Made by a program: the position numbers and the translations under genes. Below the pieces are notes generated by a model. It saw only the letters and a list, made by a program, of their open reading frames with translations, did no database searches and was not told where the DNA came from. From Enterobacter kobei (GTDB lineage: Bacteria > Pseudomonadota > Gammaproteobacteria > Enterobacterales > Enterobacteriaceae), in the NCBI RefSeq assembly GCF_001729765.1, contig NZ_CP017181.1:3100001-3164000 (forward strand): a stretch of DNA of 64,000 nucleotides. Direction: 5' to 3'. Numbering within the stretch: the stretch's first letter is position 1; the number at the start of each line of letters is the position of its first letter. Shown piece after piece: positions 55,578 to 64,000 of this stretch.

Positions 55578-56077
55578 ACCCCGTATCACTTTTTTTAATG
55601 ACCACGGAAATCCAGGCTGGCTGCGATTCATCGACGATATCATTCCCGCCGGCGCCAGTCGTCGCTACTGGATAAATGCGCTTGGTATCAGTGAATTACC
55701 ACTCAGCCAGCAAAATTTTTTATTGCTAAAATTTGGCACAATGTCCCCTGTTGGGAATTTACGCATTAAAGAATCCGTACCGGAATGGAATGAATTCGCA
55801 AGCGCTAAAACGTTTACGGTTACGGACGTCATCGAGCGGGCAGCCGACTTTCTGGATTATGCCCAGGAAAGAGGCGCCGCGGCAGGTGGCGCAACCGGAG
55901 CTGGCGGAGTGGATTCCCCCTTCGACGTTGCTTAACGCCCTGCATGAGACAGCCGTTCAACTCGTCGACCTACCGGAAAGATTGGCGGCGCGCGGTGTTC
56001 CAAAACAGATACTGGAAATGCCTGCAATCGGTTTTCGCTTTATTCCAGACAAACTTTCCCGCTGGGGCTTATTATGA
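55578..56077 (+). pseudogene. Remnant of a HipA-family toxin gene
   Basis: Two pieces of a HipA-like protein remain. Frame A: GNPGWLRFIDDIIPAGASRR ... through LLLKFGTMSPVGNLRIKE, ending about 55935. Frame B: LLNALHETAVQLVDLPERLA ... DKLSRWGLL, ending at 56077. Frame A has no start codon behind the upstream stop, and the kinase core between the pieces is missing, so the gene has lost its N terminus, its middle and frame continuity. Its last codon overlaps the ATG of the regulator gene by 4 bp, the original operon junction. Assignment to HipA is by pattern and by the adjacent HTH gene. Confidence 0.65.
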
Positions 56078-56511
56078 AAACACCCGATAAGACAGAGTCA
56101 GAGTTTCTGCAAACATTAGCCCGTATACGCAGCGCAAATGGAAGGAGACATCATGACGACGCAGAGGATCCTGACAAGTTAACGCAGGTAAACAGGCAAC
56201 GCGTTTCACCAGGCTTAACACGCGTCGATACACGCGATCGTCAGGATCTCTTGCACGCAGCCATTCGGGACATATTGTTGGGTAAAATCACGCAAGGAGA
56301 AGCACTGAGGAAACTCAGGGTCGAGGTGTTGGGGCTAAAACAGGATGAATATGCAAAATTAGTTAGCGTATCCCGAAAAACATTGTCAGATGTAGAAAAT
56401 AACAGAGGCAACTATTCCGCTGACATCATTAACAAAATCTTTAAACCCTTCGGGCTTCAAACCGGGCTGGTGCCCATTTCAAAATCGCTGATAGCCTCAC
56501 TTTTCTCATAA
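56074..56511 (+). CDS. HipB-like XRE-family regulator (orphan antitoxin)
   Basis: A 145-residue protein with a C-terminal XRE helix-turn-helix (LGLKQDEYAKLVSVSRKTLS, about 88-107, then DVENNRGNYSADIINKIFKP) and a basic, probably disordered N terminus. Its start overlaps the toxin remnant stop (ATGA). With the toxin destroyed it is likely an orphan antitoxin; the intact 22-bp palindrome upstream suggests it could still bind DNA. The toxin-first order differs from classical hipBA. Confidence 0.75.
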   Translation: MKTPDKTESEFLQTLARIRSANGRRHHDDAEDPDKLTQVNRQRVSPGLTRVDTRDRQDLLHAAIRDILLGKITQGEALRKLRVEVLGLKQDEYAKLVSVSRKTLSDVENNRGNYSADIINKIFKPFGLQTGLVPISKSLIASLFS

Positions 56512-56538
56512 AAAAACCCGCATCGCTGCGGGTTTTTC
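56511..56538. terminator. Bidirectional terminator between the regulator gene and mglC
   Basis: AAAAAACCCGCA-TCGC-TGCGGGTTTTTC; serves both convergent units. Confidence 0.92.
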
Positions 56539-56548
56539 ATTGTTGAGC

Positions 56549-57559
56549 TTATTTCTTACGTGCGTACTTCAGTGAATCCAGCGCAACAGCGAAGATAATA
56601 ATCGCGCCTTTAATGATGTACTGCCAGTACGGGTTCACGCCGATGTAGGTCAGGCCGTAGTTGATCACGGTGAAGATGATCACACCGGTGACCACACCGA
56701 GTACGGTACCCACGCCGCCGCTGAAGGAGACGCCGCCGACCACACAGGCTGCAATCGCATCCAGTTCGTACATAAAGCCGAGGTTGTTGGTTGCAGAACC
56801 GATACGACCCGCTTCCAGCATCCCACCGAAGGCGTAGAACACCCCGGACAGGGCATAGATCATCAGCAGGTTCAGGGCCACGTTGACGCCGGAAACTTTC
56901 GCCGCTTCCGGGTTACCGCCGATAGCAAAGATGTTTTTACCAAAGCGCGTTTTGTTCCACAGGATCCAGACGAACGCCACCGCGATCAGCGCATAGAAGG
57001 TGATATACGACAGGCGGAAACTGCCCAGCGCGATAAACCCTTGCGTAAAGGTTGAGAAGCCGCTGTCAAAGCCCGAGATAGGAGACGCGCCCACGAAGTC
57101 GTAGTAGAGGGAGTTGATACCGTAAACGATGATCATCGTACCCAGCGTGGTGATAAATGGCGTCACGTTCAGGTAAGCGATGATGATACCGTTGATCAGG
57201 CCAATCACCGCGCCGATGGCGCAGACAATCAGGATCACCACGAAAATCGGCATGGTCGCCATTTCCGGGAAGACCTTGTTGGCGTTTTCCATCGACTGCA
57301 GCAGGGTGGCCGCAATAACCGCCGCCAGGCCGACCTGACGACCGGCAGAAAGGTCAGTACCCTGGGTGACGATAAGGCCCGCCACGCCCAGCGCAATGAT
57401 AATACGCACGGAAGACTGGGTCAGAATGTTACTCAGGTTCAGCAGACTTAAGAACGTAGGGTCCTGAAAAATGATAATGGCCAGCAGGACTAAAAGAACA
57501 ACGTAAATTCCGCCTTCTTTCAGGTAAGTGAGAAAACTTTTTTTATTTAACGCACTCAT
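56549..57559 (-). CDS. mglC: Galactose/methyl-galactoside ABC permease MglC
   Basis: A 336-residue inner-membrane permease with about ten spans (BPD_transp_2, RbsC type). It forms the channel of the MglBAC high-affinity galactose importer. Last gene of mglBAC, 15 bp after mglA. Confidence 0.97.
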   Translation of the reverse strand: MSALNKKSFLTYLKEGGIYVVLLVLLAIIIFQDPTFLSLLNLSNILTQSSVRIIIALGVAGLIVTQGTDLSAGRQVGLAAVIAATLLQSMENANKVFPEMATMPIFVVILIVCAIGAVIGLINGIIIAYLNVTPFITTLGTMIIVYGINSLYYDFVGASPISGFDSGFSTFTQGFIALGSFRLSYITFYALIAVAFVWILWNKTRFGKNIFAIGGNPEAAKVSGVNVALNLLMIYALSGVFYAFGGMLEAGRIGSATNNLGFMYELDAIAACVVGGVSFSGGVGTVLGVVTGVIIFTVINYGLTYIGVNPYWQYIIKGAIIIFAVALDSLKYARKK

Positions 57560-57574
57560 GAGGAGCCCCTGATC

Positions 57575-59095
57575 TTAAAGGTGCAAAGACGCAAGACGCA
57601 AAATTTCGTTTTGCGTTGTCGTTTTGGTGTCAACAATACCGGCAACGAGACCATTGCTCATAACCAGAATACGGTCTGTGATCCCTAACAGTTCCGGCAT
57701 TTCGGAAGAAATAATAATGATCCCTTTATTCTTTTTCGCCAGCTCGGCAATCAGCTGATAAATTTCAAACTTCGCGCCGACGTCAATGCCACGGGTAGGT
57801 TCATCCAGCATCAGAATTTCTGGCTGGGTTAATAACCAACGTCCGATAATGACTTTTTGCTGGTTACCCCCCGAAAGCGAACCAATTTGCGTGCGGTGGC
57901 CAGGCGTTTTCACGCGCATGGAGTCAATCACCCACTGGGTATCGCTCTTCATGCGGGAGTTATCCAGCAGTCCGACTTTATTTTTGTAATTACGAATATT
58001 AGAAATTAACGAGTTAAAGTTAATATCCAGATAAGCATAAATACCCGTCGAACGACGTTCTTCCGTTACCAGCGCAAAACCGTTATTAATGGCTTCGTTG
58101 GCATTGTGGTTGTTAATTTTCTTTCCGTGCAGCGTAATGGTGCCCTGGGCCTTCTCACGGATACCAAACAAGGTTTCCACAATGTCGGTACGCTTTGCCC
58201 CCACCAGACCGGCAATCCCCAGGATTTCGCCTTTGTGCAGGTCGAAGGAGACATCGCGGATGGACGGCTGACGCAGCGAGGTGAGATTGCGCACTTCAAG
58301 AATCACTTCACCCGGCTTGTTCTCTTTGTCCGGGAAGCGCTGGTTAAGGGAGCGGCCAACCATCATGGCGATGATCTTGTCCATATCCAGCCCTTCCAGC
58401 GGCTGCGTGGCAATCCACTGGCCGTCGCGCAGGATGGTAATCTCATCGCACAGCTGGAAGATCTCTTCCATTTTGTGAGAGATGTAGACAATGCCGCAGC
58501 CGCGTTCTTTCAGCTTACGAATAATGGTAAAAAGGTGATTAACCTCTTTTTCCGTTAATGACGATGTCGGTTCGTCCATGATGACGATTTTCGCATCATA
58601 GGAGAACGCTTTGGCAATTTCGATCATCTGCATTTGTGAGACGGATAAGGTTCCCACGCGAGCGCGCGGATCGATATCAATATCCAGCTCATCAAAAATC
58701 GCTTTGGTGTCACGATACATTTTGTCCTGATCGACAAAGACACCTTTGGTTGGATAACGCCCCAACCACATGTTATCCATAACGGAACGTTGCAGTACCA
58801 GGTTTAATTCCTGGTGAACCATCGAGATACCGTTTTCCAGTGCTTCTTTCGCTGAATGGAAATCGATCTCTTTCCCCTGAAAAAGAATGCTGCCAGAATC
58901 TTTTTGATAGATCCCAAAAAGACATTTTAATAATGTTGATTTACCCGCACCGTTCTCCCCCATTAATGCATGAATAGAGTGAGGACGGACTTTTAAATTA
59001 ACATTATCGAGTGCCTTAACACCGGGAAATGACTTGTTAATACCGTTCATTTCCAACAAGTATTCACCGGTTGACTGAGTAGTTGTGCTGACCAT
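57575..59095 (-). CDS. mglA: Galactose/methyl-galactoside ABC ATPase MglA
   Basis: A 506-residue ATPase with two fused ABC domains. The first has Walker [11 protein letters not shown]; the second has LSGGNQQKV and [11 protein letters not shown] but a degenerate P-loop (GLVGAKRTD), as is known for this family. ATG 59095 ([16 protein letters not shown]) gives the E. coli length. The 79-bp gap to mglB has an inverted repeat but no gene. Confidence 0.97.
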   Translation of the reverse strand: MVSTTTQSTGEYLLEMNGINKSFPGVKALDNVNLKVRPHSIHALMGENGAGKSTLLKCLFGIYQKDSGSILFQGKEIDFHSAKEALENGISMVHQELNLVLQRSVMDNMWLGRYPTKGVFVDQDKMYRDTKAIFDELDIDIDPRARVGTLSVSQMQMIEIAKAFSYDAKIVIMDEPTSSLTEKEVNHLFTIIRKLKERGCGIVYISHKMEEIFQLCDEITILRDGQWIATQPLEGLDMDKIIAMMVGRSLNQRFPDKENKPGEVILEVRNLTSLRQPSIRDVSFDLHKGEILGIAGLVGAKRTDIVETLFGIREKAQGTITLHGKKINNHNANEAINNGFALVTEERRSTGIYAYLDINFNSLISNIRNYKNKVGLLDNSRMKSDTQWVIDSMRVKTPGHRTQIGSLSGGNQQKVIIGRWLLTQPEILMLDEPTRGIDVGAKFEIYQLIAELAKKNKGIIIISSEMPELLGITDRILVMSNGLVAGIVDTKTTTQNEILRLASLHL

Positions 59096-59174
59096 AATTA
59101 TACCTTGTTGGCCTCGCATATCGCGTTATAAAAGGGCGCAACGAATTGCGCCCAGTGGAGACAGGTTAACTCAC

Positions 59175-60173
59175 TTATTTACCGATAAACTCAGCCAGGT
59201 TGGACTGGTCTACGCCCACGTAAGGTACGCGAACGATTTTGTTGTCAATTTTCCAGCTGGTGCCATCTGCCGCGCCTTTACCGTCAGCGAGGTTTTTCGC
59301 CAGATCGAAGGTGGCTTTCGCCTGGTTATTGGCATCGTTCAGAACGGTACCGGCCATCGCGCCAGATTTAACCAGCGCCAGCGCTTCTGGCAGGGCATCC
59401 ACACCGAATACCGGAATGGACGATTTATTGTGGGCTTTCAGCGCTTCTACCGCACCCATTGCCATCGCATCGTTGTTGGCAATAACCACTTCGATTTTGT
59501 TCGCGTTAGGGCCGGACAGCCAGGCATCCATCTTATCTTTCGCCTGGGCGGTATCCCACATCGCGGTATCTAATGCCAGCTGCTGGGTTTTCAGGCCCTT
59601 ATCATTCAGCTCTTTGATAACGTAAGTCGTACGCGCTTCAGCATCCGGGTGACCAGGTTCGCCTTTCAGCAGAACGAACTGGATCTGACCGTCTTTGTTC
59701 AGGTCCCAGTTCGGGTTCGCTGCCCAGTGTTTCGCGATCAGATCGCCCTGAATAATGCCGGACTCTTTGGAGTCAGTACCGACGTAATACGCTTTGTCAT
59801 AGCTATCCAGCGCTTTACGGGAAGGTTCTTTGTTGAAGAAGACGATTGGCACATTCTGGCCGCGCGCTTTTTCAATTACCGTGCCTGCTGCAGCCGGGTC
59901 AACCAGGTTGATCGCCAGGGCTTTCACGCCTTTCGCCAGAAGAACGTCGATCTGGTCGTTCTGTTTGGACTGGTCATTCTGGGAGTCATTCATCAGCAGC
60001 TGTACGTCTGGCGCTGCTTTCGCATCTTTCTCGATAGCTTTACGTACAACAGACATGAAGTTGTCGTCGTATTTATAAATCGTCACACCAATACGGGTAT
60101 CTGCAGCGTGCGCTGCTGCACCAAAAAGCATGCTTGCCATTACAGCAGACAGGGTCAACACCTTCTTATTCAT
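59175..60173 (-). CDS. mglB: D-galactose/D-glucose-binding protein MglB
   Basis: A 332-residue periplasmic sugar-binding protein with a signal peptide (1-23, AAHA) and a calcium-site loop (DLNKDGQIQ, about 157-165). It delivers galactose to MglAC and serves as a chemotaxis ligand for Trg. Preceded by CCGGAGATACC. First gene of the mgl operon. Confidence 0.98.
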   Translation of the reverse strand: MNKKVLTLSAVMASMLFGAAAHAADTRIGVTIYKYDDNFMSVVRKAIEKDAKAAPDVQLLMNDSQNDQSKQNDQIDVLLAKGVKALAINLVDPAAAGTVIEKARGQNVPIVFFNKEPSRKALDSYDKAYYVGTDSKESGIIQGDLIAKHWAANPNWDLNKDGQIQFVLLKGEPGHPDAEARTTYVIKELNDKGLKTQQLALDTAMWDTAQAKDKMDAWLSGPNANKIEVVIANNDAMAMGAVEALKAHNKSSIPVFGVDALPEALALVKSGAMAGTVLNDANNQAKATFDLAKNLADGKGAADGTSWKIDNKIVRVPYVGVDQSNLAEFIGK

Positions 60174-60395
60174 GGTATCTCCGGTTTTTTTTATGCAGGG
60201 TAGTTCTGGTGAATAACGAGCGGCAGGCAGATGTTAATAAAACGTTACTGACAGCCGACGTTCACTTATAAAATTTCTCTCTTCCGTGGTCGGTAACGCT
60301 CCAGAAATGCGTTTTATTCGTTGTTTGCGGCACATTGGCTACTGTTAAAGTGAATAATCACCGTTACATAGCGTTTCAGCTGCTAAAACGCTGAC

Positions 60396-60456
60396 ATCAT
60401 AGTCAGCGCCTTGTTAAGATACTGTGAATTTACTCACAGATTGAAAACGGTTACAT
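60396..60456 (-). promoter_or_regulatory. mglBAC promoter with CRP site and gal operator
   Basis: -10 TATGAT (60401-60396), perfect CRP site TGTGA-N6-TCACA (60423-60438, centre about -41.5 for a start near 60389, a class II position) and gal operator TTGAAAACGGTTACAT (60441-60456). This fits known control of mgl by CRP with GalS/GalR. The rest of 60174-60395 is the leader; no gene. Confidence 0.85.
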
Positions 60457-60468
60457 CACCTCATGTAA

Positions 60469-61491
60469 TCAGTTAGTGATCGGAGCCACAATTTGCCGCG
60501 ACGCGACGGAATGTCGACGCACCAGGGTTGGCATGAAGCAATGGGTCGCCCCAGGATCCAGCAGCCCTGCGGCTCCCTGTAACGCCAGTTCAGTAGCCAG
60601 TTTTGCCATAGAAGCAATGGGATAGCGCACCGTGGTCAGCTGCGGGTCGGTGTAACGGGCGATCGGAATGTCGTCAAAGCCAATCAACGACAAATGCTGC
60701 GGCACCGCAATGCCGTTATCTTTCAGTGCCGTCAACGCGCCTGCTGCCATGCTGTCGTTATACGCAAACACCGCAGAAAGCTGCAGATTGCGGCCCAACA
60801 ACTCCACCATTGCCGCCTCACCGCCCTGCATGTCAGGCGTACCAGTGCCGATCCAGCTCTCTGATGCGGTAATGCCGTGTTCTTTCAGGGCGTTTTGCCA
60901 GCCCTCACGCCGGTACGCGTCATCTTCAATTTGATGGCTGGAGGCAAGATAACCGATCCGCTGATGGCCGTTATTGATAAGCATTTTGGTGGCCATCATG
61001 GCGCCGCTGACGTTATCCAGCCCAACACAGCGGTGGGCATAGCCCGGCACAATCCGGTTAATCAGCACCATGCCCGGTATCTGTTCCATAAACCCGGCAA
61101 GCTCTTCATCACTTAAGGCTTTGGAGTGAACAATCAGGGCGTTACAGCGCTGGCGAATCAGTACTTCGATGGCATGACGCTCTTTCTCCGCCTCATGATA
61201 GCTGTTGCCAATCAGCACATATTTTTGATGCTGCTGGGCAACCACATCGACCGCTTTCACCAGCGCACCGAAAAAGGCGTCTGAGACATCCATCACCACC
61301 ACGCCGATGGTATCGCTGACCTGCGTGGCAAGCGCCTGCGCGTTGGCATTTGGCCGGTACCCGAGCTGGGTCACGGCTTTCATTACGGTTTCACGGGTTT
61401 CAGGGCTCACCAGCGCACTGTTGTTCAGCACGCGGGAGACGGTAGCCACAGAAACGCCCGCCAGACGGGCGACATCACGAATGGTGATCAT
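60469..61491 (-). CDS. galS: Isorepressor GalS
   Basis: A 340-residue LacI-family repressor of mgl and its own gene, induced by galactose. [23 protein letters not shown] (residues 3-22), hinge and periplasmic-binding-like effector domain are intact. ATG 61491 follows GAAGGATGGTGAAT. It lies directly upstream of mglB in the same direction. Confidence 0.96.
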   Translation of the reverse strand: MITIRDVARLAGVSVATVSRVLNNSALVSPETRETVMKAVTQLGYRPNANAQALATQVSDTIGVVVMDVSDAFFGALVKAVDVVAQQHQKYVLIGNSYHEAEKERHAIEVLIRQRCNALIVHSKALSDEELAGFMEQIPGMVLINRIVPGYAHRCVGLDNVSGAMMATKMLINNGHQRIGYLASSHQIEDDAYRREGWQNALKEHGITASESWIGTGTPDMQGGEAAMVELLGRNLQLSAVFAYNDSMAAGALTALKDNGIAVPQHLSLIGFDDIPIARYTDPQLTTVRYPIASMAKLATELALQGAAGLLDPGATHCFMPTLVRRHSVASRQIVAPITN

Positions 61492-61581
61492 ATTCACCAT
61501 CCTTCAAAGGATTGCAGCAACTCACAGACACCCCCTGTGTTTAGCAAGGTGGCTATTTTGGCAGCGAGAGAAAAGGGACTA

Positions 61582-61616
61582 CGTGAAGAAGCTCACAGTC
61601 ATGAAAACGCTTACAT
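61582..61616 (-). promoter_or_regulatory. galS control region: CRP site and gal operator
   Basis: CGTGAAGAAGCTCACA (61582-61597; CRP consensus with one mismatch) and ATGAAAACGCTTACAT (61601-61616; gal operator). Order and spacing of the two sites nearly copy those at the mgl promoter. The region 61492-61646 otherwise holds the galS leader. Confidence 0.75.
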
Positions 61617-61646
61617 CCGTTTTGTTAATGATTGTGATCCAGATCG

Positions 61647-62804
61647 TTATCTGGATGTATTACTCAATGATACCCCTGAAGCATGTGCGGTTAACTGACG
61701 CCACACCCACTCCAGCGGCCCCTGACGGAAATAACGCAGCCAGATAACGGAAAACGCCAGATTAACCGCCCAGATCGGAATAACAAACGCCAGCAGCCCG
61801 AGGCGGTCGAATTTCATAAACAGGCCAAAGCGATAGAAAATCGTGGTGCATATCAACGTTTGCAGGAGGTAATTGCTTAACGCCATGCGCCCGACGCAGG
61901 CGACTGCGCTGACAAGCCACAGGCGAGAAAGCTGCGGCCAGAAGCCATATATTAGCGCCGCGTAGCCGATGGTCTGGAATGGCGCGCTCAGTTCACGCGG
62001 TACCTGGAGCAGGAAAGCGCACCAGCGATAATCCCAGTGAATGTGCCACTGTGTCATCACCGCCGGGAGGTTTATCAGCACGCCGAGCAGAACCAGCCCC
62101 GCCCCGGTGCGACGATAATGACGCAGGCTGAACTCCCCTTTCAGCCACCCGGTGCGCATCAATGACGCCCCCATCAGCATCATCCCTGCCAGCTGCCAGC
62201 CGTATTGCGCCCCCAGCGCAAGAAGGTTATCCCCCAGCATATCCGTCCGGTTGCTAATGGCTTCCGTACCGCCTTTTAGCTTCCAGAACTGCTCGTACTG
62301 GAGGTTTGCAGCATCCGGGATCCAAGAACGGTTGGTCGCTTCGCCAGAGATCATCCCCAGCAGCAGCAGCACCCCAAGCCCCATGAGGTAGAGCATCACG
62401 CCGGTGTTAAACAGGCTTTTCACGCTGTGCGCATCACGAATGAGACGCCAGCAGATAAGCCCGACTAACCCATATGCGAGAAGAATATCGCCGTCCCAGA
62501 AGAACAGACCGTGGATAAAACCGAGGATCACCAGCAGGGTTAAGCGCGACTGGATCCAGCGGGTGCCGCGTTTAAGCAGAAGCTGTAGTCCTGCGCCAAA
62601 CAGCAGGGCAAAGAGCGTGAGGAATTTAACCTGGGCAAACAGATCAAGGATTGCCCAGGTCCAGGCATCGCTTCGGGTGATATCGCCGTACCAGGCGGGA
62701 TTGAGATAAGCGGCCTTCGGCAGACCGAAGGCGCTAATATTCAGCAGCAGGATACCCAGTATGGCGACGCCGCGAACAAAATCGAGCGTGACGTTTCGCT
62801 CCAT
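61647..62804 (-). CDS. yeiB: DUF418/DUF405-family membrane protein YeiB
   Basis: A 385-residue inner-membrane protein with about ten spans and the family start RNVTLDFVRGVAILGILLLN; C-terminal DUF418 part with YLLQTLICTTIFY and the PLEWVWR end. Same place and length as E. coli YeiB. It follows folE by 18 bp, so it is probably co-transcribed. Function unknown. Confidence 0.93.
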   Translation of the reverse strand: MERNVTLDFVRGVAILGILLLNISAFGLPKAAYLNPAWYGDITRSDAWTWAILDLFAQVKFLTLFALLFGAGLQLLLKRGTRWIQSRLTLLVILGFIHGLFFWDGDILLAYGLVGLICWRLIRDAHSVKSLFNTGVMLYLMGLGVLLLLGMISGEATNRSWIPDAANLQYEQFWKLKGGTEAISNRTDMLGDNLLALGAQYGWQLAGMMLMGASLMRTGWLKGEFSLRHYRRTGAGLVLLGVLINLPAVMTQWHIHWDYRWCAFLLQVPRELSAPFQTIGYAALIYGFWPQLSRLWLVSAVACVGRMALSNYLLQTLICTTIFYRFGLFMKFDRLGLLAFVIPIWAVNLAFSVIWLRYFRQGPLEWVWRQLTAHASGVSLSNTSR

Positions 62805-62822
62805 GGTCCCTGCCCTGTGAGA

Positions 62823-63491
62823 TTAGTTGTGGTGACGCACGGCGCGCAGGAACTCCTGGCGGGTGTTCTGGCTCGATTTAAACAGACCGCCCAGCGAAGT
62901 GGTGGTGGTTGCACTGGTCGCATCACGTACGCCGCGGGCTTTCACGCAGTAGTGAACGGCATCGATGGAGACCGCCACGTTATTGGTGCCCAGCAGCGTT
63001 TGCAGGGCAATCAGGATCTGCTGCGTCAGACGTTCCTGAACCTGAGGACGCTGCGCGAAGAACTGCACAATACGGTTGATCTTCGACAGACCAATCACCG
63101 TATCTTTCGGAATGTAAGCCACGGTCGCTTTACCGTCGATAGTAACGAAGTGATGTTCGCAGGTGCTGGTCAGCGTGATATCACGTACCGTGACCATCTC
63201 GTCCACCTTCATCTTATTTTCAATAACGGTAATTTTCGGGAAGTTGGCGTAATCCAGGCCAGAGAAAATTTCGTCGACGTACATTTTCGCGATGCGCTTA
63301 GGCGTCTCCATCAGACTGTCATCGCTCAGATCGAGATTCAGCAGTTGCATGATCTCGGTCATATGCCCGGAAATCAGACTTTTACGGGTTTCATTGTCCA
63401 TATCCTCAACGGGCGGACGCAATGGCGTTTCGAGACCGCGCGCAAGCAGGGCTTCATGGACCAGGGCAGCTTCTTTACTGAGTGATGACAT
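62823..63491 (-). CDS. folE: GTP cyclohydrolase I
   Basis: A 222-residue enzyme converting GTP to dihydroneopterin triphosphate, first step of folate synthesis. The zinc ligands and active site CEHHF (about 111-115), GLSKINRIV and [12 protein letters not shown] are intact. ATG 63491 ([16 protein letters not shown]) follows GCAGGAGAAGAAA and gives the E. coli length. Confidence 0.97.
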   Translation of the reverse strand: MSSLSKEAALVHEALLARGLETPLRPPVEDMDNETRKSLISGHMTEIMQLLNLDLSDDSLMETPKRIAKMYVDEIFSGLDYANFPKITVIENKMKVDEMVTVRDITLTSTCEHHFVTIDGKATVAYIPKDTVIGLSKINRIVQFFAQRPQVQERLTQQILIALQTLLGTNNVAVSIDAVHYCVKARGVRDATSATTTTSLGGLFKSSQNTRQEFLRAVRHHN

Positions 63492-63593
63492 TTTCTTCTC
63501 CTGCAGGTGTGGCGTCTTTCGCCCTCGTTGTGGCAAAAGTATGCGCTCATTGTGCGTGAGGCGACGCACATAATCCAGTATTCACGACGATAA

Positions 63594-64000
63594 TTATTGC
63601 AATTGCTGTTGCCTTTCAGCGTGACGATTCCAGACCAGCGCGCCGCCGATGAACAACGCGACGCCCGCCAGCCCCAGCGCAGGCTCCAGCCGGTGGGTTA
63701 GCCAGGTCGATAACGCCGATGTCACCGGGCCAATCAACTGCCCGATGGCATACCCGGTGGTGAGCAGTCCCGCCATATAACGCGTGTGGTTCGGTGCCAG
63801 CTCTCGGCCGTATAAAAGAGAGAGCTGCACGGCGCAAAGGAACCCCCCACCTACCAGCAGCCCGCCCGTCAGCAAACCGCCGATGCCCGGCAGCAGCCAG
63901 GCCGCCAGGACACCCGCGCCCTGAAGCCACAGCACGATAGCCAGCCTGCGGTTAGCCGTGGAGATATGTCGCAAGGCAATGCTGAGCGCAATCCCCACCA
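63594..64000 (-). CDS. C-terminal part of an MFS transporter, cut by the window end
   Basis: About 134 residues of hydrophobic sequence with four to five spans (VLWLQGAGVLAAWLLPGIGG, GYAIGQLIGPVTSALSTWL), the C-terminal half of a 12-span transporter of the YbfB/YjiJ-like MFS group. The start lies beyond base 64000. Substrate unknown. Confidence 0.75.
   Translation of the reverse strand, partial: VGIALSIALRHISTANRRLAIVLWLQGAGVLAAWLLPGIGGLLTGGLLVGGGFLCAVQLSLLYGRELAPNHTRYMAGLLTTGYAIGQLIGPVTSALSTWLTHRLEPALGLAGVALFIGGALVWNRHAERQQQLQ

Noticed and set aside
55733..56077. Separate gene of 114 codons
   Set aside because: Its first part is out of frame relative to the HipA-like reading of the same bases; only its tail is the true 3' end of the decayed toxin gene.
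61601..61747. Small hydrophobic plus-strand frame MKTLTSVLLMIVIQIVIWMY... (48 codons)
   Set aside because: It begins exactly on the gal operator, lacks a ribosome site and overlaps the yeiB end; could be a real small membrane protein but I cannot support it.

Overview
The window is a chromosomal segment of an Enterobacteriaceae bacterium, most likely Enterobacter or a close relative. The gene order follows the E. coli yegTUVW-thiDM ... rcnB ... mrp-metG-yehS-btsRS-mlrA-yohO-yehWXY-osmF-bglX-dld-pbpG-yohCDF-mdtQ-dusC-yohJK-cdd-sanA-mglCAB-galS-yeiB-folE block. Differences from K-12 include diaminobutyrate genes (dat-ddc), a gfcE-etp-etk capsule/polysaccharide export set, a HipA/HipB-like locus and several mobile elements. 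Species is inferred from protein resemblance and synteny only.

The exceptional part is 4362-17997: a 13.6 kb integrated element bounded by a perfect 50-bp direct repeat. The repeat is part of the TPP riboswitch of thiM, so the element sits inside a riboswitch. The element-borne half rebuilds a full aptamer in front of thiM, with a different P3 loop sequence. At the other end, the host thiM promoter and a chimeric aptamer now lie 87 nt upstream of the element's tyrosine integrase, in the position thiM used to occupy. The element carries a lambda-E-type major capsid protein, a decoration protein and a tape measure protein, but no recognisable portal, terminase or other tail genes. It also has a replication-like operon (one product ends in an SSB-like acidic tip), iteron-like repeats, an EAL-domain phosphodiesterase, a DUF4062 (TIR-like) protein next to a small partner, and a discrete structured non-coding RNA gene of about 460 nt with its own promoter and terminator. 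I read it as a phage satellite that supplies the proteins setting virion geometry. It resembles capsid-forming satellites in concept but I cannot name it.

Right of the element come IS5 (18189-19384), a cluster of three small envelope proteins, dat-ddc (1,3-diaminopropane synthesis), a thioredoxin-like ScsD-type protein, and etk-etp-gfcE. In the last, gfcE is frameshifted by one base in an A8 tract. Then follow rcnB, an acetyltransferase gene, and an IS481-family element that split a REP palindrome.

From 30298 on the region is a conserved core: mrp/metG, the BtsSR pyruvate-sensing system, mlrA, the YehWXY-OsmF ABC transporter, bglX, dld, pbpG, envelope genes, dusC, yohJK, cdd and sanA. A decayed hipA precedes an intact HipB-like regulator gene. 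The galactose transport operon mglBAC and galS follow, each preceded by the same CRP-site/gal-operator layout, then yeiB and folE. The window ends inside an MFS transporter gene.
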